The notes beneath the pieces were generated by a model, which saw only the letters and a list, made by a program, of their open reading frames with translations, did not search any database and was not told where the DNA came from. Below, piece after piece: positions 22,596 to 30,563 of a stretch of DNA of 37,967 nucleotides. Every line of letters begins with the position of its first letter. Position 1 is the stretch's first letter. This DNA comes from a virus. The translations under genes and the position numbers were made by a program. Location: IMG/VR virus record IMGVR_UViG_3300023104_000013, positions 1 to 37,967 of that record; one strand, given 5' to 3'.

Positions 22596-23282
22596 ATGAT
22601 AGTCTCTGAATTAATCGCTAAATCAAACCTCGCCGCTAACGGTAAAGCCACTGCATTAGCTACTACCTCACCTCGCTATACACAGTTCTTGGCGATCGCA
22701 AATATGCTTCAGGATGACTGGATGAGCGAGCCAGATATTCAGTGGCAATCACGCTATGAGAAGCTTTCTCTTGGCAATATCACCTCTGACCGTGTTTCCT
22801 TGGATGAAGATATTTATGAGTTTTCAAAACGAGAAGGCGACTACATCACGATTCAATCAGCTACTGACCCTCGCTCTGTTGCTTACTATTCACTCGTTTC
22901 ACCTGATGAGTTTCGACGTTACCGCTCTGACATGATCTGTACCATCATTGGTGATGAACTAGTTTTTGGGCATACCTTTATCCCAACTGACTCGTACTAT
23001 GGTGGTGAAGTGATCGTCCCAGTCATTATGAAACTTGACCCACTGGTGAATCCAACTGACGAGATACTGGTTGATGACCCAAACTGGCTTGTTTATATGA
23101 CTGCTGCTGAACGCGTCCGCAATACGGTTACAAAGCTAGGACAGTACCCGGCACTAGTCCAGAAGGCTAATAACCTCATGCTGAAGATGAAAGAAAAAAA
23201 TAACGGTCAGGTCAATACTATTGAGCTTTATCCATCTGTAATTGGGGAAACTTTTGACGCTGACTGGGGATATAATAACTAA
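22596..23282 (+). CDS. Putative tail adaptor / tubular protein A-like, 228 aa
   Basis: The N-terminal helices (ELIAKSNLAANGK, then YTQFLAIANMLQDDWMSEPD) and later WLVYMTAAERVRNTVTKLGQ are like the helical-bundle adaptor that sits under the portal in podoviruses (T7 gp11, P22 gp4). It is directly followed by the large tail protein, the same pair order as gp11-gp12. Assigned on length, order and helical layout; no single diagnostic motif. Confidence 0.55.
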   Translation: MIVSELIAKSNLAANGKATALATTSPRYTQFLAIANMLQDDWMSEPDIQWQSRYEKLSLGNITSDRVSLDEDIYEFSKREGDYITIQSATDPRSVAYYSLVSPDEFRRYRSDMICTIIGDELVFGHTFIPTDSYYGGEVIVPVIMKLDPLVNPTDEILVDDPNWLVYMTAAERVRNTVTKLGQYPALVQKANNLMLKMKEKNNGQVNTIELYPSVIGETFDADWGYNN

Positions 23283-25258
23283 TGGCTTTTCAACCCGCTG
23301 CGATTAAAGCTCCGAAGATCGAGCGGCTTTCTTTGCGTTCATGGATGGAAGGATATAACTCAACCCTCGATGTTGGACGAACCCCCCAAAAAGGACTAGT
23401 CGGCGCAACCAACGTCCTGGTCTATCAAGACGGTACGATTGGTCCTCGCCCTTCACTGGTTAAGTACGGTGAATCTCCTGTCGGCACTATCCTCGGTGAA
23501 GTCGGCGAGTTTCTTAACTCAACGACGCTAGAGAAGTGGCTCATTACGCTCCAAAACGTATCGGGGACGACAAAAGTCGCCATCGCCAAAGACGGCGGCC
23601 CATGGACAGTGATTGATGGGAAAGTGTATGACAATACCGCCCCGGCTCACTTCGTCCAGATTGACAATAAAGTACTCATTATGAACGGCATAGACGCCCT
23701 CAGTTACTTTAATATCCCGACCAGCTTAGTTGTACCCTTTGTTGCCCTTCCTACCCCTACAGCGCCTGTCATTACGCCTACAGGGCTTTCTGGTACTACC
23801 TATACGTACTTCTACACAATCACCGCTAACTCTACGGTTGGTGAGACTGCCGCTGCTCCAACTGATTCCCAGCAAGTATCGTTAGTGCGGGGTGCTTGGG
23901 ATACGACCACGAACTTCCTCACGATCAACTGGACAGCCGTCGCCGGGGCTCAGAGTTATAACGTCTACATGGGTGAAACGGCTGATGCGCAGTTCCTGAT
24001 TGCCTCGGCTATTACCGGACTTACCTATAAAGATGACGGTACCGCCAGTAAAGACGTTACCCGTACGGCTCCTATTGCTGATACGACTGAGGGTCCAAAG
24101 GTTACCCGTGGTCAAGTCATTAACGGTCAAGTCTTCCTGACCGGTGATAAAGATAATCCTCGCTACGTTCGCTATGGTGGTTCTGGTATCTCAGCCCTTG
24201 ATTTCTCTCCATACGGTGGTGGTGGCTGGGTAGAGATCGGCCGCGGAACGAAAGAGTTCCCTGTCGTCGTCAAACCTTTCCGTACTGGCCAGGGTACCCC
24301 AACGCCTATGGTGATCTGCCGCGGCACAAATGGCTCTGGTAAGCGCTACACCATGACAAATGCTTCTGTCACAGTTGGTGATGAGATTATCCCCTACTTC
24401 GATGTTAAAGAAGATAACGGCCAAGATGGAACTGACTCGCCAGATGGTGTCGTTTCGTATCGTGACTCCCTGTGGTACCCATCACGTGGTGGCTTTAAAA
24501 CAACCGGAACGCGCCCACAGCTTCAAAACATCCTCTCGACAAATACCGTCTCAGAGACCATCCAACCCGATGTCACAAACCTTAACATTCAATCAATGGA
24601 TAAAACCGTTGGCCTTGCCTACGATGGCCGGATCTATTGGGCACTACCGGTAGGGTCTGCCAGTAACAACCAGATCTGGGTACTCGACCTTGACCGTGAT
24701 GGTGCTTGGATGCTACCGTTTAACATTTCGGCTGATTGGATGAACCTGTACGAGGATAACTCTGGTAATACGCACCACCTCGTCTTGCAGAATAATACTA
24801 TCTTTGAGCTGACCGACTCACAAGCCACGATGGATAATGGCCAAGCCTTTCCAACTAATATTACAAGCGGACAACTCCGTTTCTCCGAAGACGGTGAAGA
24901 GTGGGCCACTGTCACTCGCGTCACCTTTGTCTTCCTGCGCCCTCGGGGCACAATTAACGTGGCCGTTTCAGGAAAGACAGAAGACTCCCAACTCGCGACT
25001 GTCGGTGCAGATTCATTTGAAAGCGTCTCAACTGCCGTTGGTTGGGGTGAAGCCGCCTGGTCAGTGCTGCCGTGGTCAACAACTCTCACCGTGCCAATTT
25101 CCTACGGTAATGCCCGTGAAAAGATCCCTATTGAGATCGAAGAAGACATGAACTGGGTGACCTGGTCAGTTGATACCACCGAATCTAATACTTCATTCCA
25201 GCTGTCAGACATCATTATCGAGTTCGTTAAAATTGGCCTGCTCGATTCAGACGGATAG
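23282..25258 (+). CDS. Tail nozzle / tubular protein B-like, 658 aa
   Basis: Starts in a TAATG overlap. The opening (LSLRSWMEGYNSTLDVGRTP, then GLVGATNVLVYQDGTIGPRP) resembles the first strands of T7 gp12/P22 gp10-type tail proteins ('gG.n.......l.. Ea....N........g...kRp'). An FN3-like beta-sandwich is visible at residues about 160-260, and propeller-like repeats follow. It would form the distal tail tube/nozzle. Three of four bases after it is a 46-base gap with AAAAGGA. Confidence 0.65.
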   Translation: MAFQPAAIKAPKIERLSLRSWMEGYNSTLDVGRTPQKGLVGATNVLVYQDGTIGPRPSLVKYGESPVGTILGEVGEFLNSTTLEKWLITLQNVSGTTKVAIAKDGGPWTVIDGKVYDNTAPAHFVQIDNKVLIMNGIDALSYFNIPTSLVVPFVALPTPTAPVITPTGLSGTTYTYFYTITANSTVGETAAAPTDSQQVSLVRGAWDTTTNFLTINWTAVAGAQSYNVYMGETADAQFLIASAITGLTYKDDGTASKDVTRTAPIADTTEGPKVTRGQVINGQVFLTGDKDNPRYVRYGGSGISALDFSPYGGGGWVEIGRGTKEFPVVVKPFRTGQGTPTPMVICRGTNGSGKRYTMTNASVTVGDEIIPYFDVKEDNGQDGTDSPDGVVSYRDSLWYPSRGGFKTTGTRPQLQNILSTNTVSETIQPDVTNLNIQSMDKTVGLAYDGRIYWALPVGSASNNQIWVLDLDRDGAWMLPFNISADWMNLYEDNSGNTHHLVLQNNTIFELTDSQATMDNGQAFPTNITSGQLRFSEDGEEWATVTRVTFVFLRPRGTINVAVSGKTEDSQLATVGADSFESVSTAVGWGEAAWSVLPWSTTLTVPISYGNAREKIPIEIEEDMNWVTWSVDTTESNTSFQLSDIIIEFVKIGLLDSDG

Positions 25259-25304
25259 CATAACCAACTCACACTACTTATAATTAAGATACAAAAGGAC
25301 TACC

Positions 25305-26180
25305 ATGGCAATTATTACGGACAAATTCCACAAAGCTTCCAACGGCACCCGTGCCGAAGCAACCACACTCACAGCTCAAAAAGCACTGGGTGCCTCTTCG
25401 ATTTCTACTGCTGCCTTGAACGGTTGGGCAACGGACACTCCAGTTGATTTTCAGCTCTATACTACCGATACATCAGGTAACATCGTTCCTGGTTCTCAGT
25501 CTGACTGGACCGGTATCGTTTCTGGTACCACTATTACACAACTCATACTGACGGGTGGGTCTGATAGCATTTACCCGATTGGAACCATCGTCGTCTGTTT
25601 GCCAACCGCTAACTGGGCTGATTCGATGGTCGAAGGCATCCTAACTCACGCGAACCCTAATGGTTCCCTTATTCCAGCAGCTGTTACTACGTCCCTAACA
25701 GGAACCACCCTGCCCGCTAACTCAGTGGCGACGTCGTCGCTGGCTGATGGCGCGGTCACGACACCAAAGCTAGCCGCTGGTGCCGTGACTCCAGTGAAAA
25801 TTGCCGATAGTGCCACCACATGGACGGGTTGGAGTGCCGCGAACTTTGGGACGACCGAAACCTCACTTGGCACCAAGTCAGTCGTTGTCCCTGCTGGCTG
25901 TAATGCCCTCGAAATTGTCGGTTCACTTCGTGTTCAAAACGCCGATAATAACCAAAAAGACATGCTGGTATATATCCGTGATGCTGGAGCCACTACTAAC
26001 CAAACACATAAAGCCTATGTCACCAATAACCTGCAGTTCCACGGAGCAAACGTCCCGATTACCGACCGTATTACTGTAACGGGTGGTACCACGGTGACTC
26101 TCGACCTTCGCGCCCAGACTACCAATAACAACGCGATGAGCGGTAGTGGTAAGATCATCATTAAACCAATCGTCGTCTAA
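25305..26180 (+). CDS. Tail fibre / receptor-binding protein, 291 aa
   Basis: N-terminal 110 residues form a compact module (GTRAEATTLTAQKALGASSI, then TPVDFQLYTTDTSGNIVPGS). Short fibre linker repeats follow: LPANSVATSSLADGAVTTPK then LAAGAVTPVKIADSA. The C-terminal 110 residues are a beta domain of the kind that caps fibres. Opens the second adsorption cluster after the tail proteins. AAAAGGA precedes ATG. Confidence 0.7.
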   Translation: MAIITDKFHKASNGTRAEATTLTAQKALGASSISTAALNGWATDTPVDFQLYTTDTSGNIVPGSQSDWTGIVSGTTITQLILTGGSDSIYPIGTIVVCLPTANWADSMVEGILTHANPNGSLIPAAVTTSLTGTTLPANSVATSSLADGAVTTPKLAAGAVTPVKIADSATTWTGWSAANFGTTETSLGTKSVVVPAGCNALEIVGSLRVQNADNNQKDMLVYIRDAGATTNQTHKAYVTNNLQFHGANVPITDRITVTGGTTVTLDLRAQTTNNNAMSGSGKIIIKPIVV

Positions 26181-26193
26181 TAAAGGAGATACC

Positions 26194-26274
26194 ATGACTG
26201 AAACTCGCAAAAACCCCGAAACAGGTAAAGAAGAAGTCCGTGAAGAGGGTGATACCTTTTGGAGCGTTAAGTAA
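26194..26274 (+). CDS. Very small protein, 26 aa
   Basis: AAAGGAGA lies 5 bases before ATG 26194; TAA 26272-26274 overlaps the next ATG. The peptide MTETRKNPETGKEEVREEGD is highly charged and ends TFWSVK. The ideal ribosome site and tight coupling make it likely that it is translated, either as a functional peptide or to load ribosomes on the next gene. Confidence 0.55.
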   Translation: MTETRKNPETGKEEVREEGDTFWSVK

Positions 26275-26600
26275 TGGCTGTTGATGCTGGTACTGCTACC
26301 TTTTCATCTGGAACGGGGTCTAAAACTATTTCACTTGGCTTTACACCAGCCTGGATAGAAATTGAATTTGGCGGCTCAACAATCAAGCACTCACATGGCT
26401 TTGTATATTCTGGGTTTCAGTATGTTTACCCTGACAACGATTCGGTAATTACAAATAGCAAATGTATTCAGGTCAAAAACACTGCTGGTACTATTATTCT
26501 TGAAGGCACTTGGACATCATTTCCAACCAATCAGGTTGTATTTAATATCACTACTCAAACTGGCTCTGTCCCCCAGATGCTGCTGAAATACGGTAATTGA
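26274..26600 (+). CDS. Small beta-rich virion protein, 108 aa
   Basis: TAATG-coupled. Begins VDAGTATFSSGTGSKTISLG followed by FTPAWIEIEFGG, a pattern seen in small phage fibre-tip or 'H-type lectin-like' beta proteins ('tGtG.k.i.lGF.P..ie'). Likely a receptor-contact subunit acting with the 291-aa fibre. Family assignment is tentative. Confidence 0.55.
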   Translation: MAVDAGTATFSSGTGSKTISLGFTPAWIEIEFGGSTIKHSHGFVYSGFQYVYPDNDSVITNSKCIQVKNTAGTIILEGTWTSFPTNQVVFNITTQTGSVPQMLLKYGN

Positions 26601-26602
26601 TT

Positions 26603-27043
26603 ATGAAGAGCAAGTTTATTACTCTCGCGGCGATAATGCTTGTTCTTTTAAATATAGGTTCTTTTACATACGCAATGCAAAGTGCTAAAGAAGTAAACCG
26701 ATTAAATACGGTTGTTTCATCTCTTCCAACTGAGCCAATCGTATATGTCGGTAAGGACGGGCAAACCCCAAAACTAGGTATTGATTACTTTATACCAAAA
26801 AACGGTAAAGACGGTGTAAACTCAATTAGCTTTAGTAATACCGTAACTGAAACGCTTATTAAAGAAGTACCGATTGTCGGTCCAGCTGGTGAAAACGGAG
26901 TGAATGGAGTTGACGCGTCAGAGCTACAATTACGGGTGAACGAACAAACTAAAGATGTCGAAAAGAAATATTCGACTGATAGATACTGGGAAGTTCTAAT
27001 ACCGTGTGGAAGTTTGATGAAGGAATGCCCTTATGCAAACTAA
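26603..27043 (+). CDS. Membrane-anchored or secreted protein with collagen-like motifs, 146 aa
   Basis: I use ATG 26603, just after the previous stop; TTG 26597 is less likely. Hydrophobic N-terminal helix (KFITLAAIMLVLLNIGSFTY) is an uncleaved anchor or signal peptide. The body has GKDGQTP, NGKDGVN, VGPAGENGVNGVDA, i.e. G-x-y steps like a short collagen helix, and two C-terminal cysteines (CGSLMKECPYAN) that could form a disulfide. It begins the lysis-end cluster. Function unknown. Confidence 0.55.
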   Translation: MKSKFITLAAIMLVLLNIGSFTYAMQSAKEVNRLNTVVSSLPTEPIVYVGKDGQTPKLGIDYFIPKNGKDGVNSISFSNTVTETLIKEVPIVGPAGENGVNGVDASELQLRVNEQTKDVEKKYSTDRYWEVLIPCGSLMKECPYAN

Positions 27044-27368
27044 CACCGACAAAGACTTCCAAGACGTCCGTGATAAGGTCAACCAGATCGACCAACGTGT
27101 TAACGAAAAAATACTTCCAGCTTTAACTGATATTCAAGTGACACTCGCAAGTATGTCGTTCGTCAAAGTCAGTGAATATACAGACGATCGAGAAAAAGAT
27201 GCAAAGAAACATGAGAAGTTTGAAAAGTTTATGATTGATGCACAACCAGCGGTGAAGTTCTTTAATGCTCTTAACTCTCGTTGGACACAAGTATTAATCG
27301 GTGCTATCATTGCCGGTGCTATCTTCGCTGTTGTCTCTCAAATCCCTAACCTAGGAGTAGGTAAATGA
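27033..27368 (+). CDS. Holin-like coiled-coil/TM protein (XhlA-type), 111 aa
   Basis: A soluble coiled-coil N-terminal part (FQDVRDKVNQIDQRVNEKIL) and one C-terminal membrane helix (WTQVLIGAIIAGAIFAVVSQ). This is the layout of XhlA-like holin partners found near endolysin genes. Together with the r1t-type holin downstream it may time lysis. Overlaps the preceding gene by 11 bases and the next by 4. Confidence 0.6.
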   Translation: MQTNTDKDFQDVRDKVNQIDQRVNEKILPALTDIQVTLASMSFVKVSEYTDDREKDAKKHEKFEKFMIDAQPAVKFFNALNSRWTQVLIGAIIAGAIFAVVSQIPNLGVGK

Positions 27369-28060
27369 AAAAGAAAAATCTTTTTGCAAAAATTAATATA
27401 GTCCTGTTCCTGCTACTGGTTGCTTTCCTGTTATTTGTCCTTTTTGTTCCGGCTGAACCACTCAAGATTAACAGTATTAAAGTTGAAGGCACAAGTTTTA
27501 AGGCAGGTGGCGAAATGAAAGTGGTGATTGACCGCTGTAAATACGTTGATGCGAGTGTCCCCGGAACCGCCTCACGCTACTTTGTGGATGCGGATGACCC
27601 AACCAAGCCGGATACCTTCCTATCGTCTACTGATGATCTTGGGGATAAAGGCTGTGCCGTCGTCCCGCGCACGATTGACATTCCCTCACACATTAAAGAC
27701 GGTGTCTATAAAATTAAGTTCATTACAAGATACTACCCGTCGATCCTGCGTGAACCCGTTACTATAGAATATATAGCGCCACAAGAATTTACCATTGAAG
27801 GCCAAGAGCTATCAGCCCAATTAAATAGTATCTATCAACAGCTCCAAGCTATTCAGACCCGCACAGGCACGTCTGTCACGCCGCTTGAATCCCAAACCAG
27901 TAATTCCATCCCCCTCGTCATGATGCAGGGTACACAGCCCGTTACACCAGCCCAGACTCCGCAGTCTGAGTCGAGTCCAGAAACTGTACAGCCCGAGGAC
28001 CGGGGTTTACTTCGCTCGACTATCGACACTGTTAACAACTTAATACGAGGAATTTTATAA
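27365..28060 (+). CDS. Membrane-anchored extracellular protein, 231 aa
   Basis: Basic N-terminus and one helix (INIVLFLLLVAFLLFVLFVP, residues about 10-30), then an outside beta-sandwich-like domain (residues 35-135; two Cys in 'DRCKYVDAS' and 'KGCAVVPR' may pair), then a Ser/Pro/Gln-rich stalk and an amphipathic C-terminus. The beta domain resembles Ig-like host-surface domains. Position beside the endolysin suggests a lysis or superinfection-exclusion role; unproven. Confidence 0.55.
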   Translation: MKKKNLFAKINIVLFLLLVAFLLFVLFVPAEPLKINSIKVEGTSFKAGGEMKVVIDRCKYVDASVPGTASRYFVDADDPTKPDTFLSSTDDLGDKGCAVVPRTIDIPSHIKDGVYKIKFITRYYPSILREPVTIEYIAPQEFTIEGQELSAQLNSIYQQLQAIQTRTGTSVTPLESQTSNSIPLVMMQGTQPVTPAQTPQSESSPETVQPEDRGLLRSTIDTVNNLIRGIL

Positions 28061-28701
28061 TGGCAACAGCATGGCGTTTAGCCGGAAGTTTAACAAGATT
28101 ACGGGGACAGATTAACGATGCTTACCCGAATCGAAATAAAGCAAGTGATGGCACGATTGGGGATGCTGCCCACGCAGCGAGTGATTCCGACCACAACCCA
28201 AATGCCCAAGGCGTCGTAACCGCCTTTGACGTCACCCATGACCCGGCTAACGGGCTAGACATCGCCGCACTGGCTGAGCAGATCGTCAGCTCAAAAGACT
28301 ACCGTGTTAAATACCTGATTCGTAACCGAGAGATACTAATACCGGCTAATGGCTGGCGTTGGACACCGTATTCAGGGGCTGACCCGCATACCAGTCACCT
28401 GCATATTTCTGTCGGCAACGATTATGATAATTCTAAAGATTGGACCATTAAAGGAGAAACCGTGAGCATTTACACCCAACCACTATCAGAAGCAGATATT
28501 AAACTACACTATTCAAAGCGCCTCTTCCGTGAAGCAACGGCAGCTGAGATCGCGAACGCTGGGAAGACGACCTGGGGCAAAGTCCTCGACGACAACGTCA
28601 CCGAACTTGGCAAGCGTTTACAAGCAGCTGAAAGCAAAGTCCAAGCTGACTACGTTGAAGCAGGGCAAGTCCTCGGCCAAACCCTATACCGTAAAAAGTA
28701 A
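28060..28701 (+). CDS. Endolysin, M15-type (D-Ala-D-Ala) peptidase
   Basis: 213 aa, TAATG start. Zinc-peptidase motifs: SDSDHNPNAQGVVTAFDVTH (His45, Asp57 region) and 'DPHTSHLHISVG' (His113/His115 region), the layout of M15 peptidases in phages of Gram-positive bacteria. This domain covers residues 1-130; residues 145-213 are a helical tail, possibly a wall-binding or multimerising part. No signal peptide, so a holin is needed; the holin gene follows after 27 bases. Confidence 0.85.
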   Translation: MATAWRLAGSLTRLRGQINDAYPNRNKASDGTIGDAAHAASDSDHNPNAQGVVTAFDVTHDPANGLDIAALAEQIVSSKDYRVKYLIRNREILIPANGWRWTPYSGADPHTSHLHISVGNDYDNSKDWTIKGETVSIYTQPLSEADIKLHYSKRLFREATAAEIANAGKTTWGKVLDDNVTELGKRLQAAESKVQADYVEAGQVLGQTLYRKK

Positions 28702-28728
28702 GATAACTAACATTTAGGAGAAATAATT

Positions 28729-28977
28729 ATGAGTGCATTAACATCAGCAACATTTTGGAAAGATACAGCCGAACGTGCAATCAAGACGTTCGCTCAAGTC
28801 GCTGGAGCTACCATTATCGCATCTGGAGTACTCGGTATCCTTGATCTCAACTACGTACAGGTACTATCAATATCGGGACTCGGTACCTTGTTATCTGTTC
28901 TGACAAGCATCGGTTCAGCAACAACAGGGGACAGCAACAGTGCCTCTCTTGTTGTGGAAACTGTTGACTTAAAATAG
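28729..28977 (+). CDS. Holin, r1t-like
   Basis: 82 aa. 'FWKDTAERAIKTFAQVAGAT' is the N-terminal signature of r1t-type holins (F.....eR..kTFaQ...a....). Two membrane helices follow (ATIIASGVLGILDL and VLSISGLGTLLSVLTSIGSA), then a polar tail. TTAGGAGA gives a strong ribosome site. It would make holes in the membrane for the adjacent endolysin. Last gene before a candidate internal promoter. Confidence 0.85.
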   Translation: MSALTSATFWKDTAERAIKTFAQVAGATIIASGVLGILDLNYVQVLSISGLGTLLSVLTSIGSATTGDSNSASLVVETVDLK

Positions 28978-28979
28978 TA

Positions 28980-29008
28980 TTGTTAAACTGCTTACGTAAG
29001 AGTATGCT
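28980..29008 (+). promoter_or_regulatory. Candidate promoter giving a leaderless transcript
   Basis: -35 TTGTTA (28980-28985), 17-bp spacer, -10 TATGCT (29003-29008). The spacer holds the perfect palindrome CTTACGTAAG (28991-29000), in the same place as the CATATG dyad of the early promoters. Expected transcription start is about 29014-29016, only a few bases before ATG 29018, and there is no Shine-Dalgarno, so the mRNA would be nearly leaderless. Confidence 0.5.
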
Positions 29009-29017
29009 TACAGTATT

Positions 29018-29206
29018 ATGGAACTAATCCGTAGCCTACCAGAAACCGAACTTAATCGAATCTTGGAAGAAACTAAGACCGGTGAGTACGCTGTAGCACG
29101 TGAATTACTCCAAACCGAATTAGCCCGTCGTAGTCTTAGCCTTGTAGCGGACTATACGGGCTTTTTTGACGCTCAGAATGACTGCATTGTCAGAGGCGAA
29201 GACTGA
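29018..29206 (+). CDS. Small helical protein, 62 aa (leaderless start)
   Basis: No ribosome site before ATG 29018; the promoter above ends 9 bases upstream. Begins ELIRSLPETELNRILEETKT and continues REL LQTELARRSLSLV with an acidic tail. Two amphipathic helices are likely. Function unknown; distinct regulation makes it a possible regulator or counter-defence protein. Confidence 0.55.
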   Translation: MELIRSLPETELNRILEETKTGEYAVARELLQTELARRSLSLVADYTGFFDAQNDCIVRGED

Positions 29207-29207
29207 T

Positions 29208-29606
29208 ATGGAAAAGGCTATCCCGACACTTCACGGTGTTGCGATTAGCCCTTTTGAACTTGGACTGCCAGAATCACGCTTAGACCTCTCTAATGACCGT
29301 AACTGGAACAATCACCATCAAGCCTTTGCTGCCCGATCTTTCGGAGCTTTAGCTTTATTCCAAACTTTTCGTGACCTCGAACGTCACCAGTTCATTATGC
29401 CGGTTGATCAGCACGATACGCTGCACCGCCTCTACGGCCCTCCAAAGATGCCGACCATCAAAGAAGCAATGGATGTCGTGGTTGAAGCGTATGATGGCTC
29501 AGAACGGCTTAGACGAGGCTCAGCGGGTAATCCTACGTTCCAAGTTGTGGGGCTGGATGTCATGAACCTAGTAACGAGAGATTATAACAATAGGAGAGCT
29601 GCGTAA
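29208..29606 (+). CDS. Hypothetical protein, 132 aa
   Basis: I use ATG 29208, right after the previous stop, over an in-frame upstream start at 29166 that lies inside the previous gene. Mainly helical with several His (NNHHQAFAARSFG; LERHQFIMPVDQHDTLHRLY) and an Arg-rich end (YNNRRAA). The His spacing does not match a known metal site. TAATG coupling to the next gene. Confidence 0.6.
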   Translation: MEKAIPTLHGVAISPFELGLPESRLDLSNDRNWNNHHQAFAARSFGALALFQTFRDLERHQFIMPVDQHDTLHRLYGPPKMPTIKEAMDVVVEAYDGSERLRRGSAGNPTFQVVGLDVMNLVTRDYNNRRAA

Positions 29607-29803
29607 TGAGTGAAATCTTACAGAATTATTTAGAAATGCCAGTTCAACGTTTAGACGAACGTGGCCGTGAGCTATCATGGTCTATCAATAATATTGAGCA
29701 TTGCCCTGAACGTAAAGCGCAAATTCAGCATGAACTTAGTATGATAGCTTTTGAGATGTACTATAGACACCAAGATGGTGAGTTTGTTTTCTTAGAAAAA
29801 TGA
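29606..29803 (+). CDS. Small hypothetical protein, 65 aa
   Basis: TAATG-coupled. Helical and acidic with Cys (INNIEHCPERKAQIQHELSM). It is the last rightward gene before a 970-base stretch with no rightward gene. No terminator hairpin follows directly, only structured non-coding sequence. Function unknown. Confidence 0.55.
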   Translation: MSEILQNYLEMPVQRLDERGRELSWSINNIEHCPERKAQIQHELSMIAFEMYYRHQDGEFVFLEK

Positions 29804-29879
29804 TACAATAGCAGCAGTACTTTTATATTTTGAATCAATTTTACAGATAATTGAAAGCTCATGAACGGGATGTGATCAC

Positions 29880-30125
29880 CTAGCGTTAAGTACTACGCTA
29901 GCCAGGCCCACCGCTAGTCGTTCTCGTTAAGCAGGTTAAGCCGAGTCTGCATCTTCGTGAGCTGGCCAATTGTCTATAACAATTAAAGGTAGCTGTGAGG
30001 TGTAGATTAAGCTTTATAAAAATCGTTGGGCTAGTCGTACCAGAGATACAAGAGAATACCTTGTCACCTCTCACATACCTTTAATAAAAATACCGACTGC
30101 CCGGGGTAACGGAAACAGTCGGTAT
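29880..30125. ncRNA. Candidate structured RNA in long intergenic region (block A)
   Basis: The stretch 29804-30383 has no convincing gene but many stems: CTAGCGT/ACGCTAG (29880-29886/29895-29901), AATTGT/ACAATT, a longer imperfect pairing of TGTGAGGTG with CACCTCTCACA about 75 bases later, ACAAG/CTTGT, and the perfect 10-bp ATACCGACTG/CAGTCGGTAT (30090-30099/30116-30125). Stems continue to about 30240 (CCGTC/GACGG, GACAA/TTGTC). It could be a large non-coding RNA or a structured 3' region. Strand is not settled. No tRNA-like TPsiC arm seen. Confidence 0.45.
30085..30125 (-). terminator. Leftward terminator-like hairpin
   Basis: Read on the minus strand, the perfect 10-bp stem ATACCGACTG/CAGTCGGTAT with a 16-base loop is followed by TTTTTATT. 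It would stop any leftward transcript leaking through the 30327 hairpin before it reaches the late genes head-on. Confidence 0.55.
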
Positions 30126-30283
30126 AAAAAGGCCTACCTAGCCGTCGTAAGGTACCAAGACGGTACAATACGCAGACAATAACGCTTGTCCAAGGCGGTA
30201 CTCCAATAGCTGGTTATTTGCTACTGGATAATCTTATGTAAGCATAGGCTTCTTAATGTTTTCTGTAATTAATTTCACAATGC

Positions 30284-30289
30284 TATAAT
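30284..30289 (+). promoter_or_regulatory. Candidate extended -10 promoter for a short RNA
   Basis: TGCTATAAT (30281-30289) is a full extended -10 box. No good -35 is seen. A transcript from here would reach the terminator at 30327-30357 after about 55-60 bases, with no open reading frame of note, so it would be a short non-coding RNA or a decoy transcript. Confidence 0.35.
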
Positions 30290-30326
30290 TAGGTTGTGCC
30301 ATCCCATGCTCGTCAAGGAAAGAATA

Positions 30327-30357
30327 AACCTCCGCTAAATACGGAGGTTATTTTATT
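30327..30357. terminator. Bidirectional terminator between convergent units
   Basis: AACCTCCG (30327-30334) pairs with CGGAGGTT (30342-30349) over a 7-base loop. ATTTTATT follows on the plus strand, and TTTATTCTTT follows on the minus strand. It lies between the rightward late genes and the leftward operon. Confidence 0.8.
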
Positions 30358-30383
30358 CCTGCCACAAGCAGTAGGCCGAAGCC

Positions 30384-30539
30384 TTATTTATTATAAACTT
30401 GTAAGAAATATTCTTTAATCACTTTACCACTTTGATAAGTAGTGGTCACTTTCTTTTGTCTATAAATCTTTCTCAAACGCCATACATTTAATAAAGGAAT
30501 TTTCCAGTAATCAAAATGAGTTACTTGGATTACCTTCAT
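30384..30539 (-). CDS. Small basic protein, 51 aa (leftward operon, gene 4)
   Basis: Minus strand ATG at 30539-30537, TAA at 30386-30384. Sequence MKVIQVTHFDYWKIPLLNVW then RLRKIYRQKKVTTTYQSGKV, ending EYFLQVYNK. Very basic, with a mix of strands and a short helix; could bind nucleic acid. It ends just before the bidirectional terminator, as expected for the last gene of the operon. Weak ribosome site (GGAACGG). Confidence 0.55.
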   Translation of the reverse strand: MKVIQVTHFDYWKIPLLNVWRLRKIYRQKKVTTTYQSGKVIKEYFLQVYNK

Positions 30540-30563
30540 ACTAGCCGTTCCAAGTATCTGTCA

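Noticed and set aside
29804-30330. tRNA or tmRNA gene in the late intergenic region
   Set aside because: No GTTCGA-type TPsiC arm, no acceptor stem with a matching 7-bp partner at 70-90 bases, no CCA end. Same negative result for blocks B, C and D.
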